Assembly (NCBI GenBank): GCA_963682175.1
Contig: OY821775.1
Location: 30,626,053 to 30,690,052, forward strand
DNA: 64,000 nucleotides
Source of the DNA: Triglochin maritima
Lineage: Eukaryota; Streptophyta; Magnoliopsida; Alismatales; Juncaginaceae
Direction: 5' to 3'
In this document: piece by piece, positions 21,715 to 32,296 of the stretch
Layout: each line of letters starts with the position of its first letter
Position numbering within the stretch: position 1 is the stretch's first letter
Program-made: the position numbers and the translations under genes
The notes under the pieces: generated by a model
Told to the model about the DNA's origin: nothing
What the model saw: only the letters and a program-made list of their open reading frames with translations
The model's database searches: none

Positions 21715-22999
21715 ACTATTTAGCAACCGGGGAGGTGCCGGCTCATTGGAGACACAGTAAGACAGCGAAATTCAAGTCGTTAGTCAAGCACTTCTCTTGG
21801 GATGATCCATACTTATTTAAGTATTGTGCTGATCATATCATAAGGAGGTGCATTCCTGACGACGAGATTCAGAGTGTCTTGTCCTTTTGCCATAAGGAGG
21901 CATGTGGTGGGCACTTCGGTGCCAAGAAAACCACTGCCAAAGTTCTCTAATGCGGTTTTTACTAGCCCACGTTGTTCCAAGATGCTTTTGCATTTTGCAA
22001 AGCATGCGATAGGTGTCAACGTGTGGGCCGCATTGGTAGACGAGATATGATGCCACTCAATCCTATCTTAGTGGTTAACATCTTTGATGTTTGGGGAATT
22101 GACTTCATGGGTCCTTTCCCCGTGTCCCATGGTCACACTTACAACCTGGTGGCGGTCGTTTATGTGTCAAAGTGGGTTGAAGCAATCCCCACTCGCACTA
22201 ACGATCGCAAGGTTGTGATCAAATTTCTTAAAGAACACATCTTCGCGAGGTTTGGGACACCTCGTTGTATCATAAGTGATCGGGGGACACACTTTGTGAA
22301 CCGATCCCTTGAGGCAGTGCTGAGGAAATACTCCATCACGCACAAGTTGGCCACACCTTACCATCCTCAAACCTGTGGCCAGGTGGAAATTTCCAACCGT
22401 CAACTCAAGCAAATTCTTGAGAAAACGGTTAATGCTTCAAGGAAAGATTGGTCGGTCAAGCTTAATGATGCATTGTGGGCTTTCCGCACTGCATTTAAAC
22501 CGACCTTGGCATGTCCCCCTACCGGCTAGTTTATGGCAAAGCTTGCCATCTTCCGGTAGAACTTGAGCACCGGGCATTATGGGCAATCAAACATCTTAAC
22601 ATGAGTCTTGATGTTTCCGGTGCCAATCGCAAGTTAGACCTCAACGAGTTGGAGGAGTTGAGAAATGAAGCTCATGAGAATGCCAAGATCTGCAAGTCCC
22701 GCACTAAAATTTTCCACGATCGCTTGGTGCGAATCAAAACCTTTGAGGTCGGACAAAAGGTCTTGTTGTATAATTCTCGCCTCCACTTGTTTCCGGGGAA
22801 ACTTCGGAGCCGTTGGTGAGGTCCCTTCATTGTTTTAACCGTCTCCCCTCATGGGGTGGTTGAGATTCAAAATCCTAGGAATGGGGACGTGTTCAAGGTT
22901 AATGGACAACGCCTCAAACCATACTTGGAAGGGACCACGACAGAGGTCGACGTGGAAGTCGTGCCTTTGCACGAACTCCCCATGGATGTGGTCACTTGA
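21715..22999 (+). pseudogene. Integrase of element B
   Basis: The HHCC zinc region (CHKEACGGHFGAKKTTAKVL ... CKACDRCQ) is broken by two stops at about 21948-21966. The DDE core shows GIDFMGPFP (D), [10 protein letters not shown] (D) and [13 protein letters not shown] (E). A frameshift occurs near 22510 and a TGA at 22817-22819. The C-terminal part reads [19 protein letters not shown] ... then [12 protein letters not shown], ending at TGA 22997-22999. No envelope-like gene follows. Confidence 0.92.
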
Positions 23000-23498
23000 T
23001 GTGATCTGATGGATTGCATACATTGCATCATATGTCTTTCATTTAGATTACTTTTATATCAATAAATGCTACTAAGGTATGTGTTTAGTCTTATTTAAAG
23101 AATACAGGGACCTGAATGCAATTTACCCACATTCCGAGCATAAACGCGTGCAAAAGACTCATTTCTATCATAAGGACCAAGTTCAAGCTTATCGGGTTTT
23201 AAATGGAAATGTATCCAAGCGTAAAAGCATTCAAGACCTAATCACAAAAAGAACAAGGACTTGGGCACAAAAGTAGCCGGGGACTCAATTGCAAAAAGAC
23301 AAGGACCTAATTGCAAATAACGATTAGCTTTTATTATCTTGGAGAAAATCTAAAGAAAAATCAATGTGGATCTTCAAATATATAAAAGAATTAATCCGGA
23401 ACTCAAAAGAATGGAAAGAATCAATCCAGATGCGTAAAGGAGGATCAAATCATACCATAAACATTCATCCAAAATCTGGACCAAATCAGAGCATGATG

Positions 23499-23548
23499 TG
23501 CGGCGATTCCGCCGCATATCACACATACCATGCGGCGTTTCCGCCGCA
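23499..23548. repeat. Paired U3 inverted repeats of element C
   Basis: TGCGGCGATTCCGCCGCA (23499-23516) and TGCGGCGTTTCCGCCGCA (23531-23548): 7-bp arms around 4 bases, 14 bases apart. The same pair is in the 3' LTR at 29658-29675 and 29690-29707. The first is the exact reverse complement of the leader copy at 24420-24437. Confidence 0.9.
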
Positions 23549-23636
23549 CCAAAGAGGATCCGTGTGCTCAATTTTTGTCCAGTCTTGTCTGGACACGTGT
23601 ACTCTCCAATTCTATACTTAGGTCTCTTGTAACAAT

Positions 23637-23645
23637 TATAAATAG
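23637..23645 (+). promoter_or_regulatory. TATA box of C 5' LTR
   Basis: TATAAATAG lies about 90 bp downstream of the U3 inverted repeats; the same sequence is at 29796-29804 in the 3' LTR. Confidence 0.7.
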
Positions 23646-24234
23646 CCCCGAGAACGATGTTTGAAAGGTCCTTGGCCTTAGACCTAGTTGTTAGTTGTTA
23701 TTTGTACTTGTCTTTATTTTAGTAATAAAATTTTGTCTTTTATTTCTTGTTTTTACTTTTCTTTTGTAATGCCTCTAGGATCCCTTCTTCCTCCCTCCAT
23801 GAGTTTCTAACTCTTTCCAAAGGGTGGAGGTGACGGATTTAGGGTGAAGAGAAGACGAATGAATGTTATTATTTTATGTTCGTATTAGTCTATTTTGATT
23901 ACTTGAGTTTATGTTAAATCATTTATCATGTAATGCTTCATAACTAATATGATTTATTATAAGTTTCTGAATTCTCTAATCTAAACCTTAAATCTAAACC
24001 TCCACCCGACGGAATTCACCTCTTTATTCTTGTTTTAATTTTAATTGTTCTTGTTTCTTGCTTTAGATAATTAAAACCCAAAAATCTCAAAACCCAATCT
24101 ATTCTTCTCTCCTTCTTTCCCCCAATCGAAATCACACTAATAACAAATCTCTCCTCCTTGTGTTCGACCCGTATTTGCCACGTCTTCATTGACGCCGTGC
24201 ACTTGCGGTATAAATTTAATTCTCATCAAGTTTT

Positions 24235-24252
24235 TGGCGCCGTTGCCGGGGA
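24235..24252 (+). other. tRNA-Asp primer binding site of element C
   Basis: TGGCGCCGTTGCCGGGGA is a perfect complement of the plant tRNA-Asp(GUC) 3' end including CCA. Confidence 0.92.
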
Positions 24253-24387
24253 GGCGACCAGATTTTGTTTTTTTTTGTTGATTTCGATTCTATCCTGTTT
24301 ATTTTGTGCGCGATCTAACTATTTGGATTTGTGTTTCAGGAGACAACAGAGTGCACGACAAAATCCGAGCACGATCTGAGCTAAACG

Positions 24388-24437
24388 AGCGGTGAAATTG
24401 CCGCACCTATAGAACAACCTGCGGCGGAATCGCCGCA
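24388..24437. repeat. Paired leader inverted repeats of element C
   Basis: AGCGGTGAAATTGCCGCA (24388-24405, imperfect) and TGCGGCGGAATCGCCGCA (24420-24437). The second is the exact reverse complement of the U3 motif at 23499. They lie about 140 nt after the primer site, the same place as in the B family, and the 14-base gap equals that of the U3 pair. Confidence 0.9.
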
Positions 24438-25692
24438 CACTTGGAGCTTCTGGGCTTCAAACTTTTCTGGGACGCGCATCGTCGCTGGGTGGACGCGTAG
24501 AGCATCTGAAATTTCGAGAGCGGGCGGTGAACCCGACTGAGCATTGCATAAGGTAACTTTGTTGCCTCTTTTCCTCGTAATTTCTATTTTCAGAAAATTT
24601 CCTTTTCGTAGAATTGCATGTGTAGGGCAAAAATTCCATAAATTGCAATAATTCAACTCTGACCTAAAAATTGGCAAAAGTAGAAGAACTTAGTGCATGC
24701 ATCATATAATGTTTTGTTTGCATTATTCTTGCTAAATTCTTGCAAATTAATTCTTGTTGAAGAGTGCTGGAGGCAAGGTACGTATCGCGGTTTTTATCGA
24801 ATGCATTTAAGCATATAATCTAGTTTGCATACAACCTTGAAATTGCCCCCCTCTAAAGACCATTGTTTGACTATCTTTGCTAGATCTAAGTTAAACTATC
24901 TTAATGGCAACTCCGTAGGCAAAGATACGGTGGGGATTTCATCACCCTTCCGTAGCACACAAATCACAATCCTAAAGTGTCACCCAAGCCTTAAATTAAA
25001 ATCAATTAGACATTGACCCCTAAGGACTCGGACTCATTTAAGGAGAAGAATTGGTTTGACTTGCTATGACCTGAAGCCGATTGAATTTAATTTGGTGTCT
25101 AGAAAGTGTTTTTGTGTTGACGTAAGTCTTCCAAGCGAAGTGGTTGCCTAATTGGCACCGACTCTGTCGGAAGCGCCCCCACTAGCTATACACGGCCTGG
25201 CCAAGTTGGTTTGATTAGTGAGGGAGGTGAATCAAGCAAATCAATTCAACTCAACCACTTAGGAGTCGTCTAGATCTAAGCGACACTAGGTCTAGGATTG
25301 TTTGAACCGTGCTTTCTTAGGAATTTTCTGACGAACCCTCTTTCTATCTTTAGAGTTAGGTTTCCCTTCTCATCTGAGTCTTCTTTCTCTTCTCACCTAA
25401 ATTCTCTAGATTAGGATTCCTTTCTCATCTTTCCCCATTCTATTGTTTGTTTCCCTTTTGAAATAAAAAATTAAAAAATTAAAAAATAAAACGAAAATAT
25501 AAAAAAAATTGTAATTAATTCTTGAAATTAAATTTGGAATTTAAATTCGGAATATTGAATTCAAAAATTGATTCAACCCGGTGCACTCAGATTTGGATTC
25601 GGGACTTGAGTAATCGACTCTCACGAGTTCATCTAGATTCCAGTCTGGAACTTAGCCCCAATCCACCTGTTGCACCACCTCACCCGGATCCA
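24438..25692 (+). other. Leader of element C, non-coding
   Basis: About 1.25 kb before the gag ATG. It contains a block (about 24925-24950) also present in the B-type leader, and an A/T-rich low-complexity stretch at 25460-25515. No gene is seen. Confidence 0.6.
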
Positions 25693-26970
25693 ATGGGTGA
25701 GAACGTAGTGGACCCGCCTGTTGCACAACCTATAACTCTGAGGGATCGATGCTATCCAGCGATGGCTACTCAGCCATCGTGCATCGTTATGCCCACCATA
25801 CCGTGTCGCGACTTCAAACTTAAGGCACAATACATGAGTATGTTGCCTAAGTTCACCTCTAGGGAAGACCTATATCTCTTCCTTAGAGAATTTGAGGAAA
25901 TCTGCTCTCTTATGCAATACCAGCATATCCCTGAGGAGGCAGTGCGTCTGAAATTCGTGCCCCTAGCAGTGAAGGACGACGCTAAGAAATGACTATATAG
26001 TCTAGCCGAAAGATCCATTAGAAGTTGGGCTGAGTTTGTTCAAGTTTTCCTAAAAAAATATTTCCCCAACCATAAGACTATGAGGATTAGGAATGAAATT
26101 GTTGCATTCGTTCAGTCTGAGAGCGAGCCGTTCTATTCGTATCTAGAAAGATTCAAAAGTGTTCTGACCCAATGCCCTCATCATGGAATTCCATGATGGC
26201 AATTATGCCAAATTATATATGAGGGATTGACACCCACATCTAGGGTTATGGTAGAATCCGTAAGCCAAGGGAACTTTATGTCGAAAAATGAAAATGATGT
26301 CTGGACTTTTCTTGAGGAATTAGCTGAAAACAGTATGCAATGGGACAATGCTAGAACACCGCTTAACCCAAGTATTGGATCTAGAATAGCAAGCCAACCC
26401 AAACCAGGTGTCTTAGCTGTAGATGCCAACATAGCGGCTGAAGCAAAACTAGCTACCCTTATGCGCAGAATGGAAAGTTTAGAGCTACGAACCCAAAACC
26501 GAGTGACTCAAGCCTCGTCTATCCCTTGCTCTAGATGTGGTCAAACAGGTCATGTAATGAAGGATTGTGCGGAATGGGACCAAGTTAATGCCATGTATAA
26601 CCATGCTAGAAATGACCCATACGCATCAACCTATAACTCGGGTTGGCGTAATAATTCCAATTTCTCATCAAACCAACAGGGTCAACCTCCTAGACAACAA
26701 CCAAACCCGTATAATCAAAATAATACATCATCTAGGTTTAGTAACAATAACGATCATGAGGTTAGGTTGACAAGCTTGGAAAATTTGATGAAAACCTTTA
26801 TACAAACAACCAACCAGACCTTCCAAAGGCTAGAGACACAAGTCAGCCAACTAGCACAAATAGTAGGTGAAAGAGAAAAGGCTCGGTTTCCAAGTCAACC
26901 TGAGGTGAACCCTAGATCTAATAATTCATATCAACCCTATCAACCACCTTCAGGAAATAACAACCCTTGA
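25693..26970 (+). pseudogene. Gag of element C
   Basis: ATG at 25693 (MGENVVDPPVAQPITLRDRCYP), aligned to the B Gag start. The capsid domain reads MLPKFTSREDLYLFLREFEEIC ... KFVPLAVKDDAKK, TGA at 25990-25992, LYSLAERS ... FLKKYFPNHKTMRIRNEIV ... CPHHGIP, then TGA at about 26196, then QIIYEGLTPTSR. Both stops sit where relatives have Trp, so each is a TGG to TGA change. The zinc knuckle is CSRCGQTGHVMKDC. The Asn/Gln-rich tail (SNQQGQPPRQQPNPYNQNN) and the helix with SLENLMKTFIQTTNQTFQRL end at TGA 26968-26970. The rest of the frame is intact, so the decay is light. Confidence 0.9.
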
Positions 26971-28132
26971 CCGCTTCAAATGGTTAATGAGGAAGGACCG
27001 TTCCAACAAATAAATGCAGTAGTGCCATTACGGTCCGGAAGACAGATTGATAATAATGTGGTAAATCCTAGAACATCTAATCAATCGAGCCATCAAGCTA
27101 CCACATATGACCTAACCATTGAACCCGGCGTCCAATCTGAAACGCCCAACCCACCTACTCAACCTGAACCCATAGCTTAACCTAAACTTGAGCGAGTCTA
27201 TGTTCCTAAAGCCCCATTCCCCAATAGACTCAAAAAGAACTCAAGTGCACAAATAGAGAAAATCTTGGAAGTATTTAAGCAAGTTAAGGTGAACATTCCA
27301 CTCTTAGATATGATTCAACAAATACCTGCTTATGCTAAATTCTTAAAAGATGTGTGAACTAAAAAGAGAAAAATGAACGTACCAAAGAAGGCATTCTTAA
27401 CTGCAAACAAAAGTTCTATATTGTCCAACACATCTCCTATAAAATATAAGGATCCTGGGTGTCCCACAATTTCATGTTCAATAGGAGATACTTTTATCAA
27501 CAAAGCCCTTCTAGACCTTGGTGCTAGTGTTAACCTACTCCTGTACTCTGTCTATGAGCAAATGAACCTTGGTCCACTAAAACCCTCCAAGACAACCCTT
27601 CAATTTGCTGATTGTTCTATTAAGAAACCAAGAGGTATAGTGGAGGATGTTTTGATCAAGATTGGTGACTATTTACCCAGTGGATTTTGTCGTCCTAGAT
27701 ACCGCACCTGTTGTAAATCCTAATCGACAAATCCCTGTAATTCTAGGCAGGCCCTTTTTAGCCACTTCTGAAGCATTGATAAACTGTCGAAATGGGCTCA
27801 TGCAATTATCTTTTGGGAACTTAAAAGCTGAATTTAATATCTTTCATGTTGATAGTGAGCCCGAAATAATATGCAATCAAAGTGATGTTGTGATGAGAGC
27901 ACGTATCTATAAGATTTCTGAATCAAATAAATCATCACAAAATCAAAAAGGAAGTGATAAAAGGAGGAGTAATTCATCTACACACCCACCATCACTCGAG
28001 CAAATAAGAGAACCTATTTATGTGAGGGGTGTGGAACCTGTGACTCAGGACTCTCATTGCAACGTGGGGAACAATTCAACTGGATACATGCACCAATATG
28101 GTGTCATTCAATCCAGTTCTGACTATGGTTGA
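26971..28132 (+). pseudogene. Aspartic protease of element C
   Basis: The linker (NIPLLDMIQQIPAYAKFLKDV) has stops at 27178 and 27356. The retropepsin then reads YKDPGCPTISCSIGDTFI, the intact active site ALLDLGASVNLLLYSVY, TLQFADCSIKKPRGIVEDV, a one-base frameshift near 27670, then IPVILGRPFLATSEALINCRNGLM and an acidic/Ser-rich tail to 28132. Related full-length elements go on into RT here; C goes directly into the non-coding 3' region. The deletion is therefore clean and probably ancestral to this subfamily. Confidence 0.9.
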
Positions 28133-29149
28133 CTTTGAGCAAATTCCATCCTTCCACCGCAGTTCACCAAGGTAATAAGTGCATTTGCTTTATATTTGCA
28201 TACATTGAGGACAATGCATGATTTAGGTGTGGGAGGGTGTTTATGTATATATTTATCTCTATAGATGTCTTTTATTTCAAAAAAAAATTAAAAATCAATG
28301 TTTCATGACATAGCTTAAGATTAAACTGCCAAAAACCGTGTACAAATTGCATTGATTTTTTGTTCCTTATTATATAGTTCTGCTTGTAGAAATTATGACA
28401 TAAATCGAAGTTCCAAAGAAATAACTCATTACCCTTTAAGACATGTATGCACTTAAATTCGATGAATCAAATCTTTGAAGTGGTTGATAAAAAGCAGAGG
28501 TTGAGGAAAATATACCGGGAAGTGTGGAAACACATTTTGCAAAATGACTACAAAAGCCCAAGCCTTTGAGTCACTGGTCCGTAGGGGTATCTTGAAACCT
28601 GGTAACTTGAGTCTACCAGCTCGGGATTATCGACCAAACTCGCTACACGAATGCAAAAAGGGTAAAAGTGTCAAAAAAGCAAATGTGTTGAATCACGGAA
28701 GAAAAGAAAAAAAAATACTCAAGTCCCAAAGCTAAAAGAATGATCCATGCCATGGTTGATCCGAATGATACTTCACCACCAGAGGAGGCGTGCAAAATAA
28801 TTCAAGTGATAAACATGTGTAGAAGGGTTAGTGGTGTGAATGTTGGAGGAACAAAGACCAAGTCATATTTTTAATGAGTTAGATTTATATAATGAGCATG
28901 CAAAAATTCTTCGTGAAATGTATAAGGTTGAGGTAGGGATATTGAGAACTATTAATGAAACGTTGATTTAGGATTTTGTGGGTATATCCGCTGAAAACCC
29001 TCAGGAGACAACACTCCTCCTCCTAGGAAACTTGGAGGTTTAAAGGCTTGTTGCACATGCTAAGTGCAACCGTGATTCCTACGAAAGTGAGTTAGGATTT
29101 CCCTATTTTCATTTTTCTTATATTCTGTTTTGCTAGGGACTAACAAAAT
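28133..29149 (+). other. Non-coding 3' region of element C with conserved modules
   Basis: The region holds the internal polypurine motif at about 28204-28242 (GACAATGCATGATTTAGGTG then TGGGAGGG). The hairpin module at 28981-29100 has CAGGAGACAACACTCC and GTTGCACATGCTAAGTGCAA. Both are shared with the A/B/D/I family although the sequences between them are not. The short open frame at 28544-28735 looks accidental. Confidence 0.65.
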
Positions 29150-29166
29150 CTAGGTGTGGGGGTATT
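29150..29166 (+). other. Polypurine tract of element C
   Basis: TAGGTGTGGGGGTATT directly precedes the 3' LTR; it is the expected plus-strand primer. Confidence 0.75.
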
Positions 29167-30388
29167 TGATGCATTGCATACATTGCATCATATGTCTTTC
29201 ATTTAGATTACTTTTATATCAATAAATGCTACTAAGATATGTGTTTAGTCTTTTTTACAGAATACAGGGACCTGAATGCAAATTACCCACACTCCGAGCA
29301 TAAACGCGTGCAAAAGACTCATTTCTATCATAAAGACCAAGTTCAATCTTATCGGGTTTTAAATGGAAATGTATCCAAGCATAAAAGCATTCAAGACCTA
29401 ATCACAAAAAGAACATGGACTTGAGCAAAAAGTAGTCGGGTACTCAATTGCAAAAAGACAAGGACCTAATTGCAAATCACGAGTAGCTTTTATTATCTAG
29501 GAGAAAATCTAAAGAAAAATCAATGTGGATCTTCAAATATATAAAAGAATTAATCCGGAGCTCAAAAGAATGGAAAGAATCAATCCAGACGCGTAAAGGA
29601 GGATCAAATCATACCATAAACATTCAACCAAAATCTGGACCAAATCAGAGCATGATGTGCGGCGATTCCGCCGCATATCACACATACCATGCGGCGTTTC
29701 CGCCGCACCAGAGAGGATCCGTGTGCTCAATTTTTGTCCAGTCGTGTCTGGACACGTGTACTCTCCAATTCTATACTTAGGTCTCTTGTAACAATTATAA
29801 ATAGCCCCGCGAACGATGTTAGAAAGGTCCTTGGCCTTAGACCTAGTTTTTAGTTGTTATTTGTACTTGTCTTTATTTTAGTAATAAAATTCTGTCTTTT
29901 ATTTCTTGTTTTAACTTTTCTTTTGTAATGCCTCTAGGATCCCTTCTTCCTCCCTCCATGAGTTTCGAACTCTTTCCAAAGGGTGGAGGTGACGTATTTA
30001 GGGTGAAGAGAAGACGAATGAATGTTATTATTTTAAGTTCGTATTAGGCTATTTTGATTACTTGAGTTTATGTTAAATCATTTATCATGTAATGCTTCAT
30101 AACTAATATGATTTATTATAAGTTTCTGAATTCTCTAATCTAAACCTTAAATCTAAACCTCCACCCGACGAAATTCACCTCTTTATTCTTGTTTTAATTT
30201 TAATTGTTCTTGTTTCTTGCTTTAGATAATTAAAACCCAAAAATCTCAAAACCCAATCTATTCTTCTCTCCTTCTTTCCCCCAATCGAAATCACACTAAT
30301 AACAAATCTCTCCCTCCTTGTGTTCGACCCGTATTTGCCACGTCTTCATTGACGCCGTGCACTTGCGGTATAAATTTAATTCTCATCA
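29167..30388 (+). repeat. 3' LTR of element C (1222 bp)
   Basis: Same length as the 5' LTR, with scattered single-base differences. It starts TGATGCATTGCATACATTGC and ends TTCTCATCA next to the TGATC duplication. U3 inverted repeats are at 29658-29707 and the TATA box is at 29796. Confidence 0.93.
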
Positions 30389-30393
30389 TGATC

Positions 30394-31043
30394 CATCCAT
30401 CCATTTGTTTGTACATATCAGTGAGCATCGATTGTTGTGGCCCCAACCCTTGTGTTCTTGGACCCAATCTCTTCACGTATTTATCTCCCTTCTTCAGCGT
30501 CTCACAGGTTTTGAGGGAATTTGGGTTTGTGTCCATCAACATGACCCTGAACGTCCCTTTGTACTTCATGTTGTTGAGATCTTTCCTTTTTCATGCATGT
30601 ATCCATGTAGTATCTTGTTCACATTCATTGAAGACAATGCATGAAGTAGGTGTGGGGGGGTGTTTTACGTGTGTACATAGTCGAGTCTTTTTCCTTTGGT
30701 TTTATTTTCTTTTGTTTGTACTGCTAGGGTCATGTTAGTGTGCCGCATTTAACATTGATATATCTGCTTGCCATGATCCTTGGGTGACTTGTCTTCTTTT
30801 CTTTTGCTTGCCGAGTGCTTTAAAATTTTCACATTTCTTTCAAAATCTTCATGTGTTTGCGAAACAAAATGTTTTTGTGGGTTTTGCGTGTGTTTAGCAT
30901 GTGCAAAACCGTTGAGAGGCAAAGTAAAAAGAAAAGCTCCCAAAATTGTCTTGAACGTGATGCATTAGGATGTCTAGTTTACTGGCTTTAGGTTTTATCG
31001 AGTCGGTAGGGTGCACCCTGGTTTTCTCTCAGGGGGCGTGTAA
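30394..31043 (+). other. Non-coding 3' region of element B, resumed after C
   Basis: Reverse complements of this stretch occur in A, D and I. It contains the internal polypurine motif (GACAATGCATGAAGTAGGTG then a G-run) at 30633-30660. It stops matching the family just after TAATCATAGGGTTCC at about 31043. The hairpin module, the terminal polypurine tract and the 3' LTR that should follow are missing. Its open frames (30318-30738) are not conserved as protein. Confidence 0.7.
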
Positions 31044-31840
31044 TCATAGGGTTCCTTAACCGTAGAGCTCTAAAAGATAATGGTTTACATAAATGAAAAG
31101 TTATTCACAATGATGGTAATTAACATGGAACATTAATCACCGAGTTAAGATTGTCGTGTTGGTCATCGATTGTTGTAGCTCTACAAATAATTGATGACAC
31201 GAGTATTTAAAAGAGGAAAAGATTACTTTTATATATTGAATAGACCTAACAAGTAAAACATTATGGAATTGTGTTTCGTGTCATTAATATTTTACTATGT
31301 CTTGGATCCTAAGATATGAGACTTATATCTTTTCACTCAAAAACTGCTTAATTTGATTATTGTCAAATGCGATCCATGACTATAGTGATAAAGGCAACAG
31401 TTGGTTGAACATGGCTTGTGCTCGAAAAGCTAGCTAGTCCAATGATTATCATTGCCCCTCTTAATTGATTGATGATATTAGTGGGCGCCTTGATAGAGAA
31501 AAATTATAATGTGCACAATGTAACTTGAGTTAAGTTACATAGTTATAATTAGCTTAAAGAGATCAAGAAATGAATATAATATAAAGGTGACACATTTCTA
31601 CTTTGTATATATTCTTAATATCATGAGGCAGGGGACAGACACAAGTGATGCACTAACATCACTCAATGGATCGTGTTTAGTTTGAGTGGAACAAATACAT
31701 CTATCCTAATTGGGTAACTATAATGTGTAGCTAGATACCGCTTATAGTTTGAGATATTAAGTGTTTAATATCGCTGCCAATTTAAGAAATCATATAATGC
31801 TTTTGGTGGATGTGGGGCAATAGAAGAATCGTATGTTTCT
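31044..31840. other. Unclassified AT-rich spacer
   Basis: I see no coding frame, LTR end or terminal repeat here. It separates the broken end of B from LINE fragments. It might contain 3' remains of the copia element or LTR K that B entered, but nothing in it proves that. Confidence 0.4.
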
Positions 31841-32290
31841 TTTTGTGAACTTTTGGGCCGAACTTGAGAAGTTTCTAGATAGTAAAAGAGGCATGGGCGA
31901 CTTTGGTGGATGGAACTCCTATATATAGAGTGATGGGGAAGTTGAATGCAGTAACGGAAGCACTCAAGACATGGAGGTTTGATACTTTTGGGAACGTGGA
32001 ACATAAGGTGGGTGAAGCCCAACAAGTACTTGCGGAGGTGAGACAACGAAGGCTGGCCCAACCAGATGATGGAGATAAAATGCGGCATGAAGTCAAGTGT
32101 AAGGAGGCATTAAACCAAGTTCTTGTTTGGGTGGAGGCTTTGGTGTGACAGAAATCGTGGGTGAGGTGGTTACGTGAAGGTGATTGGAAATTCGAGGTTT
32201 TTTCATGCGTCTCTTAGAATGTGGAGAGACACCAATCATGTGAGGTGAGTGAGTGAGGAAGGGTTATTATGGAGGAGAAGAGGGTCCTTA
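31841..32290 (+). pseudogene. LINE (L1-type) fragment, region between EN and RT
   Basis: VDGTPIYRVMGKLNAVTEAL, RFDTFGNVEHKVGEAQQVL and SWVRWLREGDW match the same segment of the larger LINE at 34889-35180 (EGTPMFRIVGKL, GETFGNVDCKAKEAQ, VRWLHVGDR). In L1 proteins this region lies between endonuclease and RT. It is short, with stops, and is cut at both ends. Confidence 0.8.
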
Positions 32291-32296
32291 TCACTC

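Larger units (their letters stand above)
23007..24228 (+). repeat. 5' LTR of element C (1222 bp)
   Basis: It starts TGATGGATTGCATACATTGC and ends AATTCTCATCA. U3 has paired inverted repeats (23499-23548) and a TATA box at 23637. AATAAA at about 23722 is a likely polyadenylation signal. The last 60 bp, including CCGTGCACTTGCGGTA, resemble the end of the other family's LTRs. Confidence 0.93.
23007..30388 (+). mobile_element. Element C: Gag-protease Ty3/gypsy element without pol
   Basis: Two 1222-bp LTRs differ by only a few per cent by eye. The target duplication is a perfect TGATC (23002-23006 and 30389-30393). It has a perfect tRNA-Asp primer site, leader, gag, protease, non-coding 3' region and polypurine tract. 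RT, RNase H and integrase are absent. It belongs to a different family from A, B, D and J (other LTRs, other palindrome), but its proteins and layout are clearly related. It inserted into B immediately after the pol stop codon. Confidence 0.93.
14943..31043 (+). mobile_element. Element B: near full-length Athila-like Ty3/gypsy element, interrupted by element C
   Basis: Order: 5' LTR, tRNA-Asp primer site, leader with palindromes, gag, protease, RT, RNase H, integrase, then the family's non-coding 3' region. RT before integrase defines Ty3/gypsy, and the Gag and protease resemble the Athila clade. Element C is inserted right after the pol stop. The 3' region breaks off at about 31043, so the second polypurine tract and the 3' LTR are missing. 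Stops and frameshifts inactivate every gene. Removing C leaves about 8.7 kb. Confidence 0.9.

Noticed and set aside
24235..24252. Possible tRNA-Asp gene
   Set aside because: Only the 18-nt complement of the tRNA 3' end is present, directly after an LTR; it is a primer binding site.
30318..30738. Envelope-like ORF downstream of pol, as in some Athila elements
   Set aside because: The frames overlap the C LTR end and the polypurine motif, and the same region in A, D and I does not keep the frame.
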